Source: a virus. Taken from it: a DNA stretch of 43,158 nt. The position numbers and the translations under genes are program-made. Position 1 is the first letter of the stretch, and every line of letters begins with the position of its first letter. The stretch lies in the IMG/VR virus record IMGVR_UViG_3300045940_000009, positions 1-43,158 of that record, one strand, 5' to 3'. Positions 28,113 to 36,868 of the stretch are shown here, in pieces. Below the pieces are notes generated by a model. It did no database searches. It was not told where the DNA came from and saw nothing but the letters and a program-made list of their open reading frames with translations.

Positions 28113-28901
28113 TCAGGATCGTTCCAGCCGCTTCACGCGCCGTTCCAGGTCCGCGACGCGATCGATCGTCGAGATCATGTCCCATAGCGGCGCGCCCAGC
28201 GTGCCGTCTGCATTCTTCGTGTAGCCGACGAAGTTGCCGTCGTCGGCCTGCAAGTGCGCTTGATGCACGGTGTCGTCGAGATACGCGAGCGCCTGCGGCG
28301 GCGGCGTCGGACCCGGCGTCGGCGGCGGCGTGCTGCCGCCGATCACCGGCACGCGGAAGTCGGCGCCGCTGCGCCGCAGCAGCAGCAGCGGCTGCTTGTC
28401 GCCTGCGTCGTCGATTGACCAGAACTCGAAGCCGTCTTTCAACGACCAGCGGAACAAAAGTTCCTGATGCTCGTCGTCGCCTTCGGCGTCGCTCAGCAGG
28501 TAGCATTCGAGACAGGGATACGGATCGAGCTTGAAGCCGAGAAAGCCGACTTCGAGCCGCCGGATCGTGCCGTCTTCGACGCTCAGCACGTCGAAGCTGA
28601 TCGTCGCAATGTAGTAGCCCGGCCGTCCGTCCGCCGGTTTCCAGACGCCGAAGCGCAGCTTGACCGGATCGTCCATTGTCGGCACGCCGTGCTCGTCGGC
28701 TTTCTGATCGAGCGCGACTTCGTTCGTGTAGCCGTTCAGCCAGGCGTGCGCGAGATCGAACAGCAGCACGTAGTAGGGATCGCTCGACGCAGGCCAGCCG
28801 TCCGCCTGCGGCGCCGGTTGATCGCGCCGCGCGATACGTTCAGCCGCGCGCGCAATCCGCGTCAGCACTTCGAGCGTCGCGTGATCGGTTCCGATCTTCA
28901 T
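28113..28901 (-). CDS. Tail-associated protein, last gene of the late unit
   Basis: A 262-residue protein starting MKIGTDHATLEVLTRIARAAERIARRD with GAGGAAAAG upstream. A globular beta-rich region (about 40-190, WLNGYTNEVALDQKADEHGV, FRWSLKDGFEFWSIDDAGDKQPLLLLRR) is followed by a proline-rich linker (STPPPTPGPTPPPQ) and a final coiled coil (IDRVADLERRVKRLERS). Downstream of the tail fibre genes, it is probably a fibre accessory or receptor-binding adaptor protein (inference from location). No family recognised. Confidence 0.68.
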   Translation of the reverse strand: MKIGTDHATLEVLTRIARAAERIARRDQPAPQADGWPASSDPYYVLLFDLAHAWLNGYTNEVALDQKADEHGVPTMDDPVKLRFGVWKPADGRPGYYIATISFDVLSVEDGTIRRLEVGFLGFKLDPYPCLECYLLSDAEGDDEHQELLFRWSLKDGFEFWSIDDAGDKQPLLLLRRSGADFRVPVIGGSTPPPTPGPTPPPQALAYLDDTVHQAHLQADDGNFVGYTKNADGTLGAPLWDMISTIDRVADLERRVKRLERS

Positions 28902-28903
28902 GA

Positions 28904-29182
28904 TCACTTTTCCTCGACGACGTTGCCGCTCGTGTCGCGCTCGACGGCAGGCGGCGGCGGCGTCTGCTCGATCAGGCTGCAGGACTCGTCTTGCAGCGCA
29001 TAGGGTCGATCCATGGCGACGCCATACTTCGCGGCGATCGTCGTCCAGAGCGTCTGTCGCCGCTCGCGCGCGAGTTCCAGCCGCGTCTGCACGAGCAGCG
29101 CCGTCGTCTGCTCGCGTTCCAGGTCCGACGTCAGCGAGCGCAGGCGCCAATAGTCCGCCGGATCGAGCTTCGTCGGCGTCAT
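28904..29182 (-). CDS. Small tail-module protein, function unknown
   Basis: A 92-residue protein starting MTPTKLDPADYWRLRSLTSDLEREQTTALLVQTRLELARERRQTLW, a long amphipathic helix, then an acidic/proline-rich C-terminus. ATG overlaps the previous stop (ATGA). Position after the tail fibre suggests a fibre chaperone or accessory role. No family recognised. Confidence 0.6.
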   Translation of the reverse strand: MTPTKLDPADYWRLRSLTSDLEREQTTALLVQTRLELARERRQTLWTTIAAKYGVAMDRPYALQDESCSLIEQTPPPPAVERDTSGNVVEEK

Positions 29183-29520
29183 GCCGCCGGGGCGTCCAGC
29201 CCCGCGAGCGCGTCCCAGAAGGTGGCGATCTGCGACAGCAAGGCGCCGTCCGTCACGCTCGTCGTGATTCCAGCGTCTTCCATCGTGACGGTGCCGATCA
29301 GGTTCGTGCCGCCGACGATCATGGTTGACGCCTGCTGCGCCGCGCTCGGCGGATTGTTGATCACGGTCGTTGCGTAGTTTGAACGTCCGGCGTGTCCCGG
29401 CGTGCTCGCCGGTTCGGCCTTGACCGTGCGCGCGTGCTGCACCATCGCATATGCCAGCCGCGCCAAGAAGTTCGGGTCACGCGCAAGCTCCATCTGTAAC
29501 GTCGATTCCGAAAGCGCCAT
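29179..29520 (-). CDS. Small conserved structural-module protein
   Basis: A 113-residue protein starting MALSESTLQMELARDPNFLARLAYAMVQHARTVKAEP. This N-terminal pattern (ELARDPNFLARL...MVQxAR) is one I recognise from small phage genes beside tail fibre genes. GHAGRSNYATTVINNP and a beta-rich C-terminus with TVTMEDAGITTSVTD follow. Function unknown; likely virion-associated. Confidence 0.7.
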   Translation of the reverse strand: MALSESTLQMELARDPNFLARLAYAMVQHARTVKAEPASTPGHAGRSNYATTVINNPPSAAQQASTMIVGGTNLIGTVTMEDAGITTSVTDGALLSQIATFWDALAGLDAPAA

Positions 29521-29524
29521 AGTG

Positions 29525-32500
29525 CTATCTCCCTTCGAGCGCGTCGAGCCGCGCGCTGAGTTCCTGCAGTGCGACGATCATCGGCGCGAGCAGTTGCGTG
29601 TATGCGACGTCGTCCGGCTGCGCGTCGCGATCGAGTCCGGCAAAGATCGGCCGCTCATACGCGCGCGGCCCATGCGCGGCGACGTCTTCCGCGAGCAAGC
29701 CGCCATTGCGCCGCGTGCCAGGCGTCTGCTTGTCGTCGAAGTAAACCGGCGCCAGATCGAGCAGCCACCGCCAGTCGCGCAGCGGCTCGATCGCCGTCTT
29801 GTATCGCCGCGACGACGTCACCCGACGCACGCGGCCGTCACTCTCGACGACGACGTTAGCGCTGCCCGTGCCGGTCACGTCGGCATACATCGTCTGCGAT
29901 CGGACCGAACCTTGATTCGCTTCGAGATACAGCTTCGAGCCAGCGGTGTAGGAGTAGACGAGCGTGTCGTCGGCGTTTCCGCCGATGCCGTGCGGCGCGG
30001 CGTGCCCCAGCCACATCGTCTGCACGCCGTTCCGCTGAACCATGATCCCGGCGCCCTGCGCGTTGCTGCTGTTCATCGTGGTGAGCGTCGCCGACGACGT
30101 CGAGATAGCCAGGTTCGTTCCGCTGATCGTCGTGCCGTTGATCGCCGCGCCGGTCAGCGTGCCGCTCACCGATAGCGCGCCGCTCACTGTGACGGCCGTT
30201 GTCGAGATCGCGATATAAGCGTTCCCTGCGCCTTGCGTTTGCAGGTAAAGCTGATTGTCGGTCCACATGAACAGTTCGCCGAAGACCGCACTCGCGTTGC
30301 GCACGAGCCGCAGTCCGCCGCCTTGCGCGTCCGCCGATTGTTTGACGGACAGCTTCGACGTCGGCGCCGCGCCGATACCGAGCGCGCCAGCGAGTGTCGT
30401 CGCGCCGGTCACGCCATCAATCGACAAGGCGTTGAGGCCGTCGCCGCGAAAGACATCGAAGCGCGCGCCTGCGACGTTGCCGACGTAGACGTGGAATCCA
30501 CCCGCGCTCGCGTTTTCGTTGCCGTAGATCCAGACCGACGCGCCGCGCGCCTGCGGCGAATCGCCGCCGCCGACGATCGCAATGCGGCCGGTATCCGCGC
30601 CGTCTGCCGTGCTCCGTTGGATCATCAGATCCGACGTGGCCTGCAGCGTCGGACCCATGCTGATCGAGCCAGTGAGATACAGCACGCCGATGCCCGTCTT
30701 GTCGTATTTCAAACCGTTGTGCGCGCCGAAGACGCCGCCATCGTTGAACTGGATCTGCTGGGTGACTCCAGCAGGCACGGCGCCAGGCGGCGCCGCGAAC
30801 GATCCGTCCGCTCGAAGAAACGTCGTCGTGCCGCCGGGATAGCCGCCCGTGAAGCGCAGCACGTCGGCCGTCAGTCGCGCATTCGGCAGCGTGCCGGTTG
30901 TCAACTGCGTCGCGTTCAGCGGCGTCGCGCCGAGTCCGGCCGCTGTCACCGTGCCGCTAAAGAATCCGTCCTTCCAGCGGAACGATGCATGGCCGAGATT
31001 GTGCGTCGCGTCGGCTTGCGGAATGAACTGCGAGCCGACATCGGTATAGCCAACCCCAGCACCGAGATGCAGCGCGTCGCCAGCGTCTAAATAGATGCCG
31101 GTGATATTCGTTGTGTTCGCAGCGTTTCTCCACGCGATGATTCGATTGTTCGGGAGCACGAGTGCATTGCCGAGCGTCAAGACTCCCGTGTCGTCGATCG
31201 TCGCGTTGCTGTTTTGCAGCAGCTTGCCTGTCGCGCCGTCGTAACGTGCAATCGCGTTATCGGTAGCCGACGCTGGGCCGACGACGTCGCCGCCGCCGCC
31301 GCCGCTGGCCGTCGCGAACGTTCCGTCCGCGCGCAAGAATGTGGACGTCCCGCCAGGAAAGCCGCCAGCGAAGCGCAGCACGTTCACCGTCAGCCGCGTA
31401 TCCGGCAGCGTGCCGCTGGTCAGGTTCGTCGCATTCAGCGGCGTGCCGCCGAGTCCGGCGGCGACGAGCACGCCACCGTCGTCGATCGTCACGTTCGACG
31501 CTTTGATCAGCTTGCCCGTCGTGCCGCTGAAGCGCGCGACTTGCGTATCGACGCTCGACGCCGGACCGACGACGTCGCCCGTGCCGCCGCCGCCAGGCGG
31601 CGCGGCGAACGTGCCGTCCGCGCGGAGATAGAGCGCCGTGCCGCCGGGAAAGCCGCCGGTTACCGACAGCACGCGCTTGCCAGCGTCGGCCGTGATCGTG
31701 CCGGTGACGACGAGATTGCGCCCCACGGACAGATCGCGCGTCAGTGCCGCGTCGCCGGACTCTGTCAGCGATAGCACGTCTACATGCGTCGCGAGCGCGG
31801 CGCTGTGTTTCGTGACGACGAGCGGCGCGCCGGGCAGCGACGAATACGCGATCTCCCATGGTCCGGCCGCGTCCGAGCCGAGCCACACTTCGCCCGTGCC
31901 AGGTCCGGCGTTCACGAATTGCGCTGATCGCTGGAAGACGTTGAACGTGTCGAGCCGTGGAATGTTCGCGCTCAGCCGCGCGTCGGCCAGCGTGCCGCTC
32001 GTCAGCACGGCGGCGCTCAACGCCGTGATCGGATCACTGCCGCCTGCGTTGTGCGTCGGCGCATGCGCAGTCGGCGCGCCGCCGCCAGGCGCCGCGAAGG
32101 TGCCGTCGCCGCGCAAAAACGTCGTCGTGTTCTGGGGGTAGCCGCCTAGCTGATTGATCAGGATCTGATCGCTGCCGCCGCCGAAGTGCGTCGAAGCGTG
32201 CGCAGGCAGGCGCGCGACAGCGATCGTGCCGGTCAGGTTCGCGGCGTTCAGCGGCGTCGCGCCGAGTCCATACGGCGCCGTCACAACGCCGGACGCACCA
32301 TCGACGTGCAGCGCGACATTGCCGTCCGTGCGCTCGACGGAGACATACGATCCGGTAACTTGGCCCGGCCGCAGACGCACGACGCCGGGAAATCCAGCGA
32401 GTTCGTTGCCGGTCACGGTCACGTCGCCGCCGCGCGCAGGCGTCGCGCTCGCGCCGCCGCCGCTCAGCGCAATCCAGCCTGTGTCCGAGCCGTCTGTCGT

Positions 32501-32818
32501 GTTCCGGCGGATCGAGCCGTCCGTCGTCATGACGATATCGCCGGACACGGTGCCAGCACCCGGCAGCGCGAAGCTGCCATCGGCGCGCAAGAAAAGCGCC
32601 GTGCCGCCGGGATAGCCGCCTAACGTTGTGACGTTGACTGGATCACTGCCGCCTGCCGCGTGCCGACTCGCATGCAACGGGATCGCTTCGAGCGGCGCGA
32701 GCGCCGCGTCGATCACGTCATGAAAGGCGCCGATCTCGGCCTTGTTCCAGATCGTGCCGTCCAACCCGGCGCCGGAATCATCGACTAAGCTGTTCAGCCA
32801 GGCTCGACTCAAGGGCAT
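29525..32818 (-). CDS. Tail fibre with repeated FLRADGTF units and S74 auto-cleaving chaperone
   Basis: A 1097-residue fibre. The shaft holds at least five copies of a PGGT-x-x-FLRADGTF-A motif (for example PGGTALFLRADGSF, PQNTTTFLRGDGTF, PGGTSTFLRADGTF) alternating with LGATPLNAxxLTxGTLPxARL repeats. The last 96 residues are a peptidase S74 intramolecular chaperone: SSRRYKTAIEPLRDWRWLL with Ser1002 and Lys1007 in the SDxRLK-type arrangement, then GGLLAEDVAAHG and TQLLAPMIVALQELSARLDALEG. In this family the domain trimerises the fibre and cuts itself off. GGAAAGG precedes the ATG; the start overlaps the previous gene by 41 nt. Confidence 0.9.
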   Translation of the reverse strand: MPLSRAWLNSLVDDSGAGLDGTIWNKAEIGAFHDVIDAALAPLEAIPLHASRHAAGGSDPVNVTTLGGYPGGTALFLRADGSFALPGAGTVSGDIVMTTDGSIRRNTTDGSDTGWIALSGGGASATPARGGDVTVTGNELAGFPGVVRLRPGQVTGSYVSVERTDGNVALHVDGASGVVTAPYGLGATPLNAANLTGTIAVARLPAHASTHFGGGSDQILINQLGGYPQNTTTFLRGDGTFAAPGGGAPTAHAPTHNAGGSDPITALSAAVLTSGTLADARLSANIPRLDTFNVFQRSAQFVNAGPGTGEVWLGSDAAGPWEIAYSSLPGAPLVVTKHSAALATHVDVLSLTESGDAALTRDLSVGRNLVVTGTITADAGKRVLSVTGGFPGGTALYLRADGTFAAPPGGGGTGDVVGPASSVDTQVARFSGTTGKLIKASNVTIDDGGVLVAAGLGGTPLNATNLTSGTLPDTRLTVNVLRFAGGFPGGTSTFLRADGTFATASGGGGGDVVGPASATDNAIARYDGATGKLLQNSNATIDDTGVLTLGNALVLPNNRIIAWRNAANTTNITGIYLDAGDALHLGAGVGYTDVGSQFIPQADATHNLGHASFRWKDGFFSGTVTAAGLGATPLNATQLTTGTLPNARLTADVLRFTGGYPGGTTTFLRADGSFAAPPGAVPAGVTQQIQFNDGGVFGAHNGLKYDKTGIGVLYLTGSISMGPTLQATSDLMIQRSTADGADTGRIAIVGGGDSPQARGASVWIYGNENASAGGFHVYVGNVAGARFDVFRGDGLNALSIDGVTGATTLAGALGIGAAPTSKLSVKQSADAQGGGLRLVRNASAVFGELFMWTDNQLYLQTQGAGNAYIAISTTAVTVSGALSVSGTLTGAAINGTTISGTNLAISTSSATLTTMNSSNAQGAGIMVQRNGVQTMWLGHAAPHGIGGNADDTLVYSYTAGSKLYLEANQGSVRSQTMYADVTGTGSANVVVESDGRVRRVTSSRRYKTAIEPLRDWRWLLDLAPVYFDDKQTPGTRRNGGLLAEDVAAHGPRAYERPIFAGLDRDAQPDDVAYTQLLAPMIVALQELSARLDALEGR

Positions 32819-35800
32819 CTGGCACGACCTTTCCGCGAGTAAGCGAGAAGAGATAGTTCAGACGCGCAGCGTTCAGCCGCATCGCGCCGACGCGCGCAGG
32901 CGTCAACGTTTGCACTGGCCGCGCGCGCGCCAGCGTCAGCGTCACCGTCACGAACGCAGGCGCCTGATAACTCAGGCGCTTCTCGCACACGATAAACGTC
33001 GGCAGCAGCGTCAAGCCCGTCATCGGTTCCGCGAGCGCGAGCTTGTCGCCAGGTTGAAGCTGCAGGCAGTAACGCATTTGCGTCGCGTTGACGTTGCCGT
33101 TGATCGTCACGCTCGACGGCATCGGCACTTCTTGCCGATAGAGCGCCAGCAAATACTCTGCGTAGGCTTCGATTCGTGACGGGGCGCTGTCATACGGCAG
33201 CGTGATCGCCAGCGTGCGGGGTCCGCGCTCGCGGACGCTGGCGGGATCGCGCTTCTCGATCGTCGTTTCGTTGTAGGTATAGACGGCCTTGCCGCGCACT
33301 TGCAGGCTGACGCTCGGCGTCACGTAGAGAAAGGCGTCTTGTCCGGACTTGTTCGTCAGTTCGACGCGAAACGAATTGCCGCCGAGCGTGTAGAAGATCT
33401 GCAGCGACGCCGTCAGGTTCGTGCCGGTGCCGTCCGCGCGCGTGTTCATGCCGTAGTCAACATCCGGCACCAACGGCACCATCTCGATGCCGCCGATGCT
33501 TTCGGCTTCATTCGCCGGATCGACGTAGCCGCCTTCAAAGACGCGCGTCTCGCCGCTTTCGATCGGCTCGGCTTCCGTGTGCGTCGTCAACTGATAGAGC
33601 GGACGCACGGTGGTATCGACGCGGCGCGGCGTGTAGCTCAGCCTGACGATATTGACCAGCCGCTCCAGCGAATAGGACACGTCCAGCCCTTGCATGGTGT
33701 TGCCGATTCGCACGAGCACAGGCGCCTGATCGCGCTCGCCTTGCGACTCGAAGCGCAGCACGCCGCCGCGCGCCGTGTCGCCGCGAATGTAGAGATAGCC
33801 GCCTTCGCTTTCGACGACGCGGCCGATCTCCGTCAAGAGCATTTCGTGCTCGCTGTCGCCCTTGTCGAGCGCGTATGGAAACGTCGCCTTCCCGACGTGC
33901 AGATCGATCGACAGCGGCGTGCGGCCCTGCGCCTGCGCGAGCACGGCGGCGAGCACGCGATCGGAGCGCTGATCGATCTGGATCGGCGGCGCCAGCACAG
34001 GCGTCGCGGCGGCGACGTCCATCCAGTCCGTCACCATGCATTCGGCATACTGCGCCTGATGGATACCAGGTAACGGCCGCACTTCGGCCAGCCGTCCGTG
34101 AAACTCGACATAGCGCACGCCTTCAAAGACGATCGAGAAGCGGATCGGAATGCCGATCTTCCAGCCGCGCCGGACGCCGACATGACCCGGCGTATAGGCG
34201 CCGCGTCCTGATCGTCTGGACGAATTGTCGAGCGGAAATGTCAGCGTGCCCGTCGTCGCGACGCGATCGCTCGGCGTGCTGCCAGGAATGCCGACGCGCG
34301 TCGCAATCGGACCCGGCAGCGTGCGCACGTCTTCCCAGATGTCGGTCCAGACGCGCGTCGCCGCAAGCTTCGCGCCCCAATGCCAGTCGCCTTCGCGTCC
34401 GATCGCGACATAGGCGATCGTGCCGATAAAGCTCGCGCCGTCGTTTGCGGCGCCGCCAGGAAAGGCGCCGAGTCGGAGCGGCGCGCTCGTCGCCTGCGGC
34501 TCGGCGCCGCTCAGGCCGGACACGCGCACATCGACGACGCCGTCGATCGCGATCACGGCTTCACGATCTTGCGTCAGATAGTGCGCGGTGACGATCCGCT
34601 CGCCTGCGCCGAGCACGAAGGCGGACGTCAGGTTGACGATCTCGGCGCCGCCGATCTTCACGTAGAACTTGATCTGGCCGCTGCGGACGGACAAGTGATA
34701 GCCGTTGCCGGTGACGCCGCCGTCCTGCTTGCTGACGATACAGCGCTCGACGCCGTCGATCGCGACGTCGCGCAGCAGCACGGCGATGTCGATATCGCCG
34801 CCAGCCAGCGACAGATTCGGATCGGTCATATGCGGCACTTCGACGAAGCCGTTACCGTTGAGCGTCGAGCCGAGCACGCCTTCGGGAATCGACTCGAATG
34901 GCACGCCAGGCGTGAAGCCGCTGCCGACCCACGTGCCCACGGCGCGTTCGTGGATCTCGTGCGCGCGCGCGCCTGCCTGCACGCCGTCGCTCAAGGGCCA
35001 CGTCGCCACGTTGTTTGCTTCGCTGACCAGTTGCCCCCGGAAGCTGCCGCCGAGCGCGGCTTCAAGCGAGAAGCTCGTCGGAAACGCTGGCCCCTTCGTC
35101 GTCGTGAATGTCCAGACAGGACCCGACACTGTCGCGACGGCATTGCGCGCGACGACTTGCCATTGATACGCCGTCAGGTTGTCCGTGTGCGGCGGCACAT
35201 AGATCACGCCAGGCTGATTGATACTGACGATCGCGAGCGGCTCGCCGACGCGGCCGAAGTAGACGTCGTAGCCCGTCGCGAGCGGCACCGGCAGCCACGT
35301 CACCAGCGAGCCAGTCGGAATGTTCGTCGAGCCGTCGCGCGGCCGGGGTCCGCTCGGCACGCCAGGCGGCTGCAGCGTTGTGAATGTTTCGACGCGGCTC
35401 GTCGTCTCGCCGATCGCATTCTTCGCAACGATCTTCCAGTAGTAGGTGCTGCCGTTCGCGGATACATGCGTGCTGGCGTCGAAGACGTTCGCGATCTGAT
35501 TCGCGCTGACGAGCGGCGGCGAAGGCGTCGTCCCGAGATAGACGTCGTAGCGATCGGCGCCGAAGGCACCCCATTGCAGGCGGACCGGCCAGACGAGCAC
35601 GCCGCCGACCGGCGCGATCAACGTCAGCGTCGGCGCCGTGACGGCGGCTGTCGCCAGTGCCACGCGCGCACGGCCGCGACGCGCGCGCATGAAGGGTCCT
35701 TCGCCGCTGACGAGCGGCGCGACGCCGATGCCGCCGCCGGTCAGGTTCCGCCGATCGCGCCAGCGATCGAACCAGAGCACGCCGCTCGTCGATCCCGTGC

Positions 35801-36350
35801 CGAGCGGCCAATAGGCCAGCAGGCTGTGCGGACGCACGATCGGCGGACTGAATCGCTTCGCCAGTGCCGCGATCTCGTCGGCCGTCAGGGCCGCGCTGTA
35901 GACGGCGGCGTGGCTGAGTTCGCCTTGGAACCGATCGACGAAGTCGGCGCCGCTGCTCTGCGCGCTTGCGCCGAGCACGCAGCGCAGGCCCATGAACGGA
36001 ATCGCGCGCGTGCTGCCGTCCATGCGCACGCCGTTCTGCCAGATATGGCGCTCCGTCGCGCTCACGAATATCGCCGCCGCGTGCGTCCAGACGCCCTGCG
36101 AAAACGCCGTGCCTGACGTTGCTTCGCCGACGTCCGTGCCTTTGCGGCTGTCGGCCTGTAGGTGCAGGCCGTCCGCGCTCAGCGTGATCGCGTGATACTC
36201 GGGCAGGTTCGTGAAATTGCCCCACGCCAAGAGCGCGGCGTGCGGCTGCGCGAGCGACGCGCGGAACCAGGTTGCCAGCGTGAACGGGTAACCGGGAATC
36301 GCTAGCTCATATGTGACGAGCCATTCACGGCCGGTGAAGATCGCCGCCAT
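32778..36350 (-). CDS. Large tail hub/tip protein with LamG and fibronectin-type domains
   Basis: A 1190-residue mosaic protein. Residues 1-170 form a concanavalin A-like/LamG domain (FTLATWFRASL, WTHAAAIFV, GELSHAAVYSAALTADEI). Residues 235-430 hold two Fn3-like domains (WGAFGADRYDVYLGT, STYYWKIVAKNAIGETTSRVETFTT; WLPVPLATGYDVYFG, YQWQVVARNAVATVSGPVWTFTT). A second LamG-like domain spans about 440-655. The C-terminal 500 residues (GHVGVRRGWKIGIPIRFSIVFEGVRYVEFHGRLAEVRPLP, CLQLQPGDKLALAEP, RVGAMRLNAARLNYLFSLTRG) look like a tail hub. Probably binds surface glycans at the tail tip (inference). Confidence 0.82.
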   Translation of the reverse strand: MAAIFTGREWLVTYELAIPGYPFTLATWFRASLAQPHAALLAWGNFTNLPEYHAITLSADGLHLQADSRKGTDVGEATSGTAFSQGVWTHAAAIFVSATERHIWQNGVRMDGSTRAIPFMGLRCVLGASAQSSGADFVDRFQGELSHAAVYSAALTADEIAALAKRFSPPIVRPHSLLAYWPLGTGSTSGVLWFDRWRDRRNLTGGGIGVAPLVSGEGPFMRARRGRARVALATAAVTAPTLTLIAPVGGVLVWPVRLQWGAFGADRYDVYLGTTPSPPLVSANQIANVFDASTHVSANGSTYYWKIVAKNAIGETTSRVETFTTLQPPGVPSGPRPRDGSTNIPTGSLVTWLPVPLATGYDVYFGRVGEPLAIVSINQPGVIYVPPHTDNLTAYQWQVVARNAVATVSGPVWTFTTTKGPAFPTSFSLEAALGGSFRGQLVSEANNVATWPLSDGVQAGARAHEIHERAVGTWVGSGFTPGVPFESIPEGVLGSTLNGNGFVEVPHMTDPNLSLAGGDIDIAVLLRDVAIDGVERCIVSKQDGGVTGNGYHLSVRSGQIKFYVKIGGAEIVNLTSAFVLGAGERIVTAHYLTQDREAVIAIDGVVDVRVSGLSGAEPQATSAPLRLGAFPGGAANDGASFIGTIAYVAIGREGDWHWGAKLAATRVWTDIWEDVRTLPGPIATRVGIPGSTPSDRVATTGTLTFPLDNSSRRSGRGAYTPGHVGVRRGWKIGIPIRFSIVFEGVRYVEFHGRLAEVRPLPGIHQAQYAECMVTDWMDVAAATPVLAPPIQIDQRSDRVLAAVLAQAQGRTPLSIDLHVGKATFPYALDKGDSEHEMLLTEIGRVVESEGGYLYIRGDTARGGVLRFESQGERDQAPVLVRIGNTMQGLDVSYSLERLVNIVRLSYTPRRVDTTVRPLYQLTTHTEAEPIESGETRVFEGGYVDPANEAESIGGIEMVPLVPDVDYGMNTRADGTGTNLTASLQIFYTLGGNSFRVELTNKSGQDAFLYVTPSVSLQVRGKAVYTYNETTIEKRDPASVRERGPRTLAITLPYDSAPSRIEAYAEYLLALYRQEVPMPSSVTINGNVNATQMRYCLQLQPGDKLALAEPMTGLTLLPTFIVCEKRLSYQAPAFVTVTLTLARARPVQTLTPARVGAMRLNAARLNYLFSLTRGKVVPDALESSLAEQLSR

Positions 36351-36353
36351 CGA

Positions 36354-36860
36354 CTATGTCTCGCGGAGTTCGATGCTCCACAATTCCGCGTCGCCGACGA
36401 ACGGCGGCGGCGTGTAGCCCGGCGGATAGTCCACGTATCGCGCGACGCGGATGCGGAAGTGCTCGCCCGGCAGAATGCCGCCGAGTCCGGCAGGCGCGAC
36501 GACGACGTCCGTATATGTCGGCACGCCAGGCTCGGGCGACGTCAGCACTTCGGCTGATCCGGCCCATGGCCCGAAGTTTTCGATATCGCCGTCGATCACG
36601 GCGTTGCGCTCGAATTGCACGGCCCAGACGATCTGGCCGCTCGTCGCGAGCGTGGCGCTCCAGACGAACATGAACGTAATTCCGGCGCCGCCATAGTGGC
36701 GCGGCAGCATGCCGTTGAACTCGGCGTATTCGTGCTGCACGGCATCGAAGTCCAGCACCGGATGGCCGTTGCGCACGTCCGGCGTCGCGGCGACATAGTC
36801 CGGACGTGGCGCCGTCGCGTCGCTCGACTCGAAGTGCAGCAGTGTCTGGCCGCTTGCCAT
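36354..36860 (-). CDS. Minor tail protein, function unknown
   Basis: A 168-residue beta-rich protein (AGITFMFVWSATLATSGQIVWAVQFERNAVIDGDIENFG, HFRIRVARYVDYPPGYTPPPFVGDAELWSIELRET), jelly-roll-like. It lies directly after the tape measure gene with GGGGGAG before the ATG. Proteins of this pattern are common at this position in siphoviruses and are considered minor tail or tail-tip components. Confidence 0.72.
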   Translation of the reverse strand: MASGQTLLHFESSDATAPRPDYVAATPDVRNGHPVLDFDAVQHEYAEFNGMLPRHYGGAGITFMFVWSATLATSGQIVWAVQFERNAVIDGDIENFGPWAGSAEVLTSPEPGVPTYTDVVVAPAGLGGILPGEHFRIRVARYVDYPPGYTPPPFVGDAELWSIELRET

Positions 36861-36868
36861 GGCTCCCC

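Noticed and set aside
32080-32820. Repeated GCCGCC/GTTCAGCGGCGT tracts suggestive of a repeat array
   Set aside because: They encode the repeated motifs of the tail fibre shaft; spacing is irregular and there are no uniform spacers, so this is not a CRISPR array.
34380-36116. 578-codon open frame on the plus strand
   Set aside because: It is antisense to the tail hub gene, very rich in arginine, alanine and aspartate, and has no domain or ribosome binding site. Long antisense frames are expected from the strong GC codon bias here.
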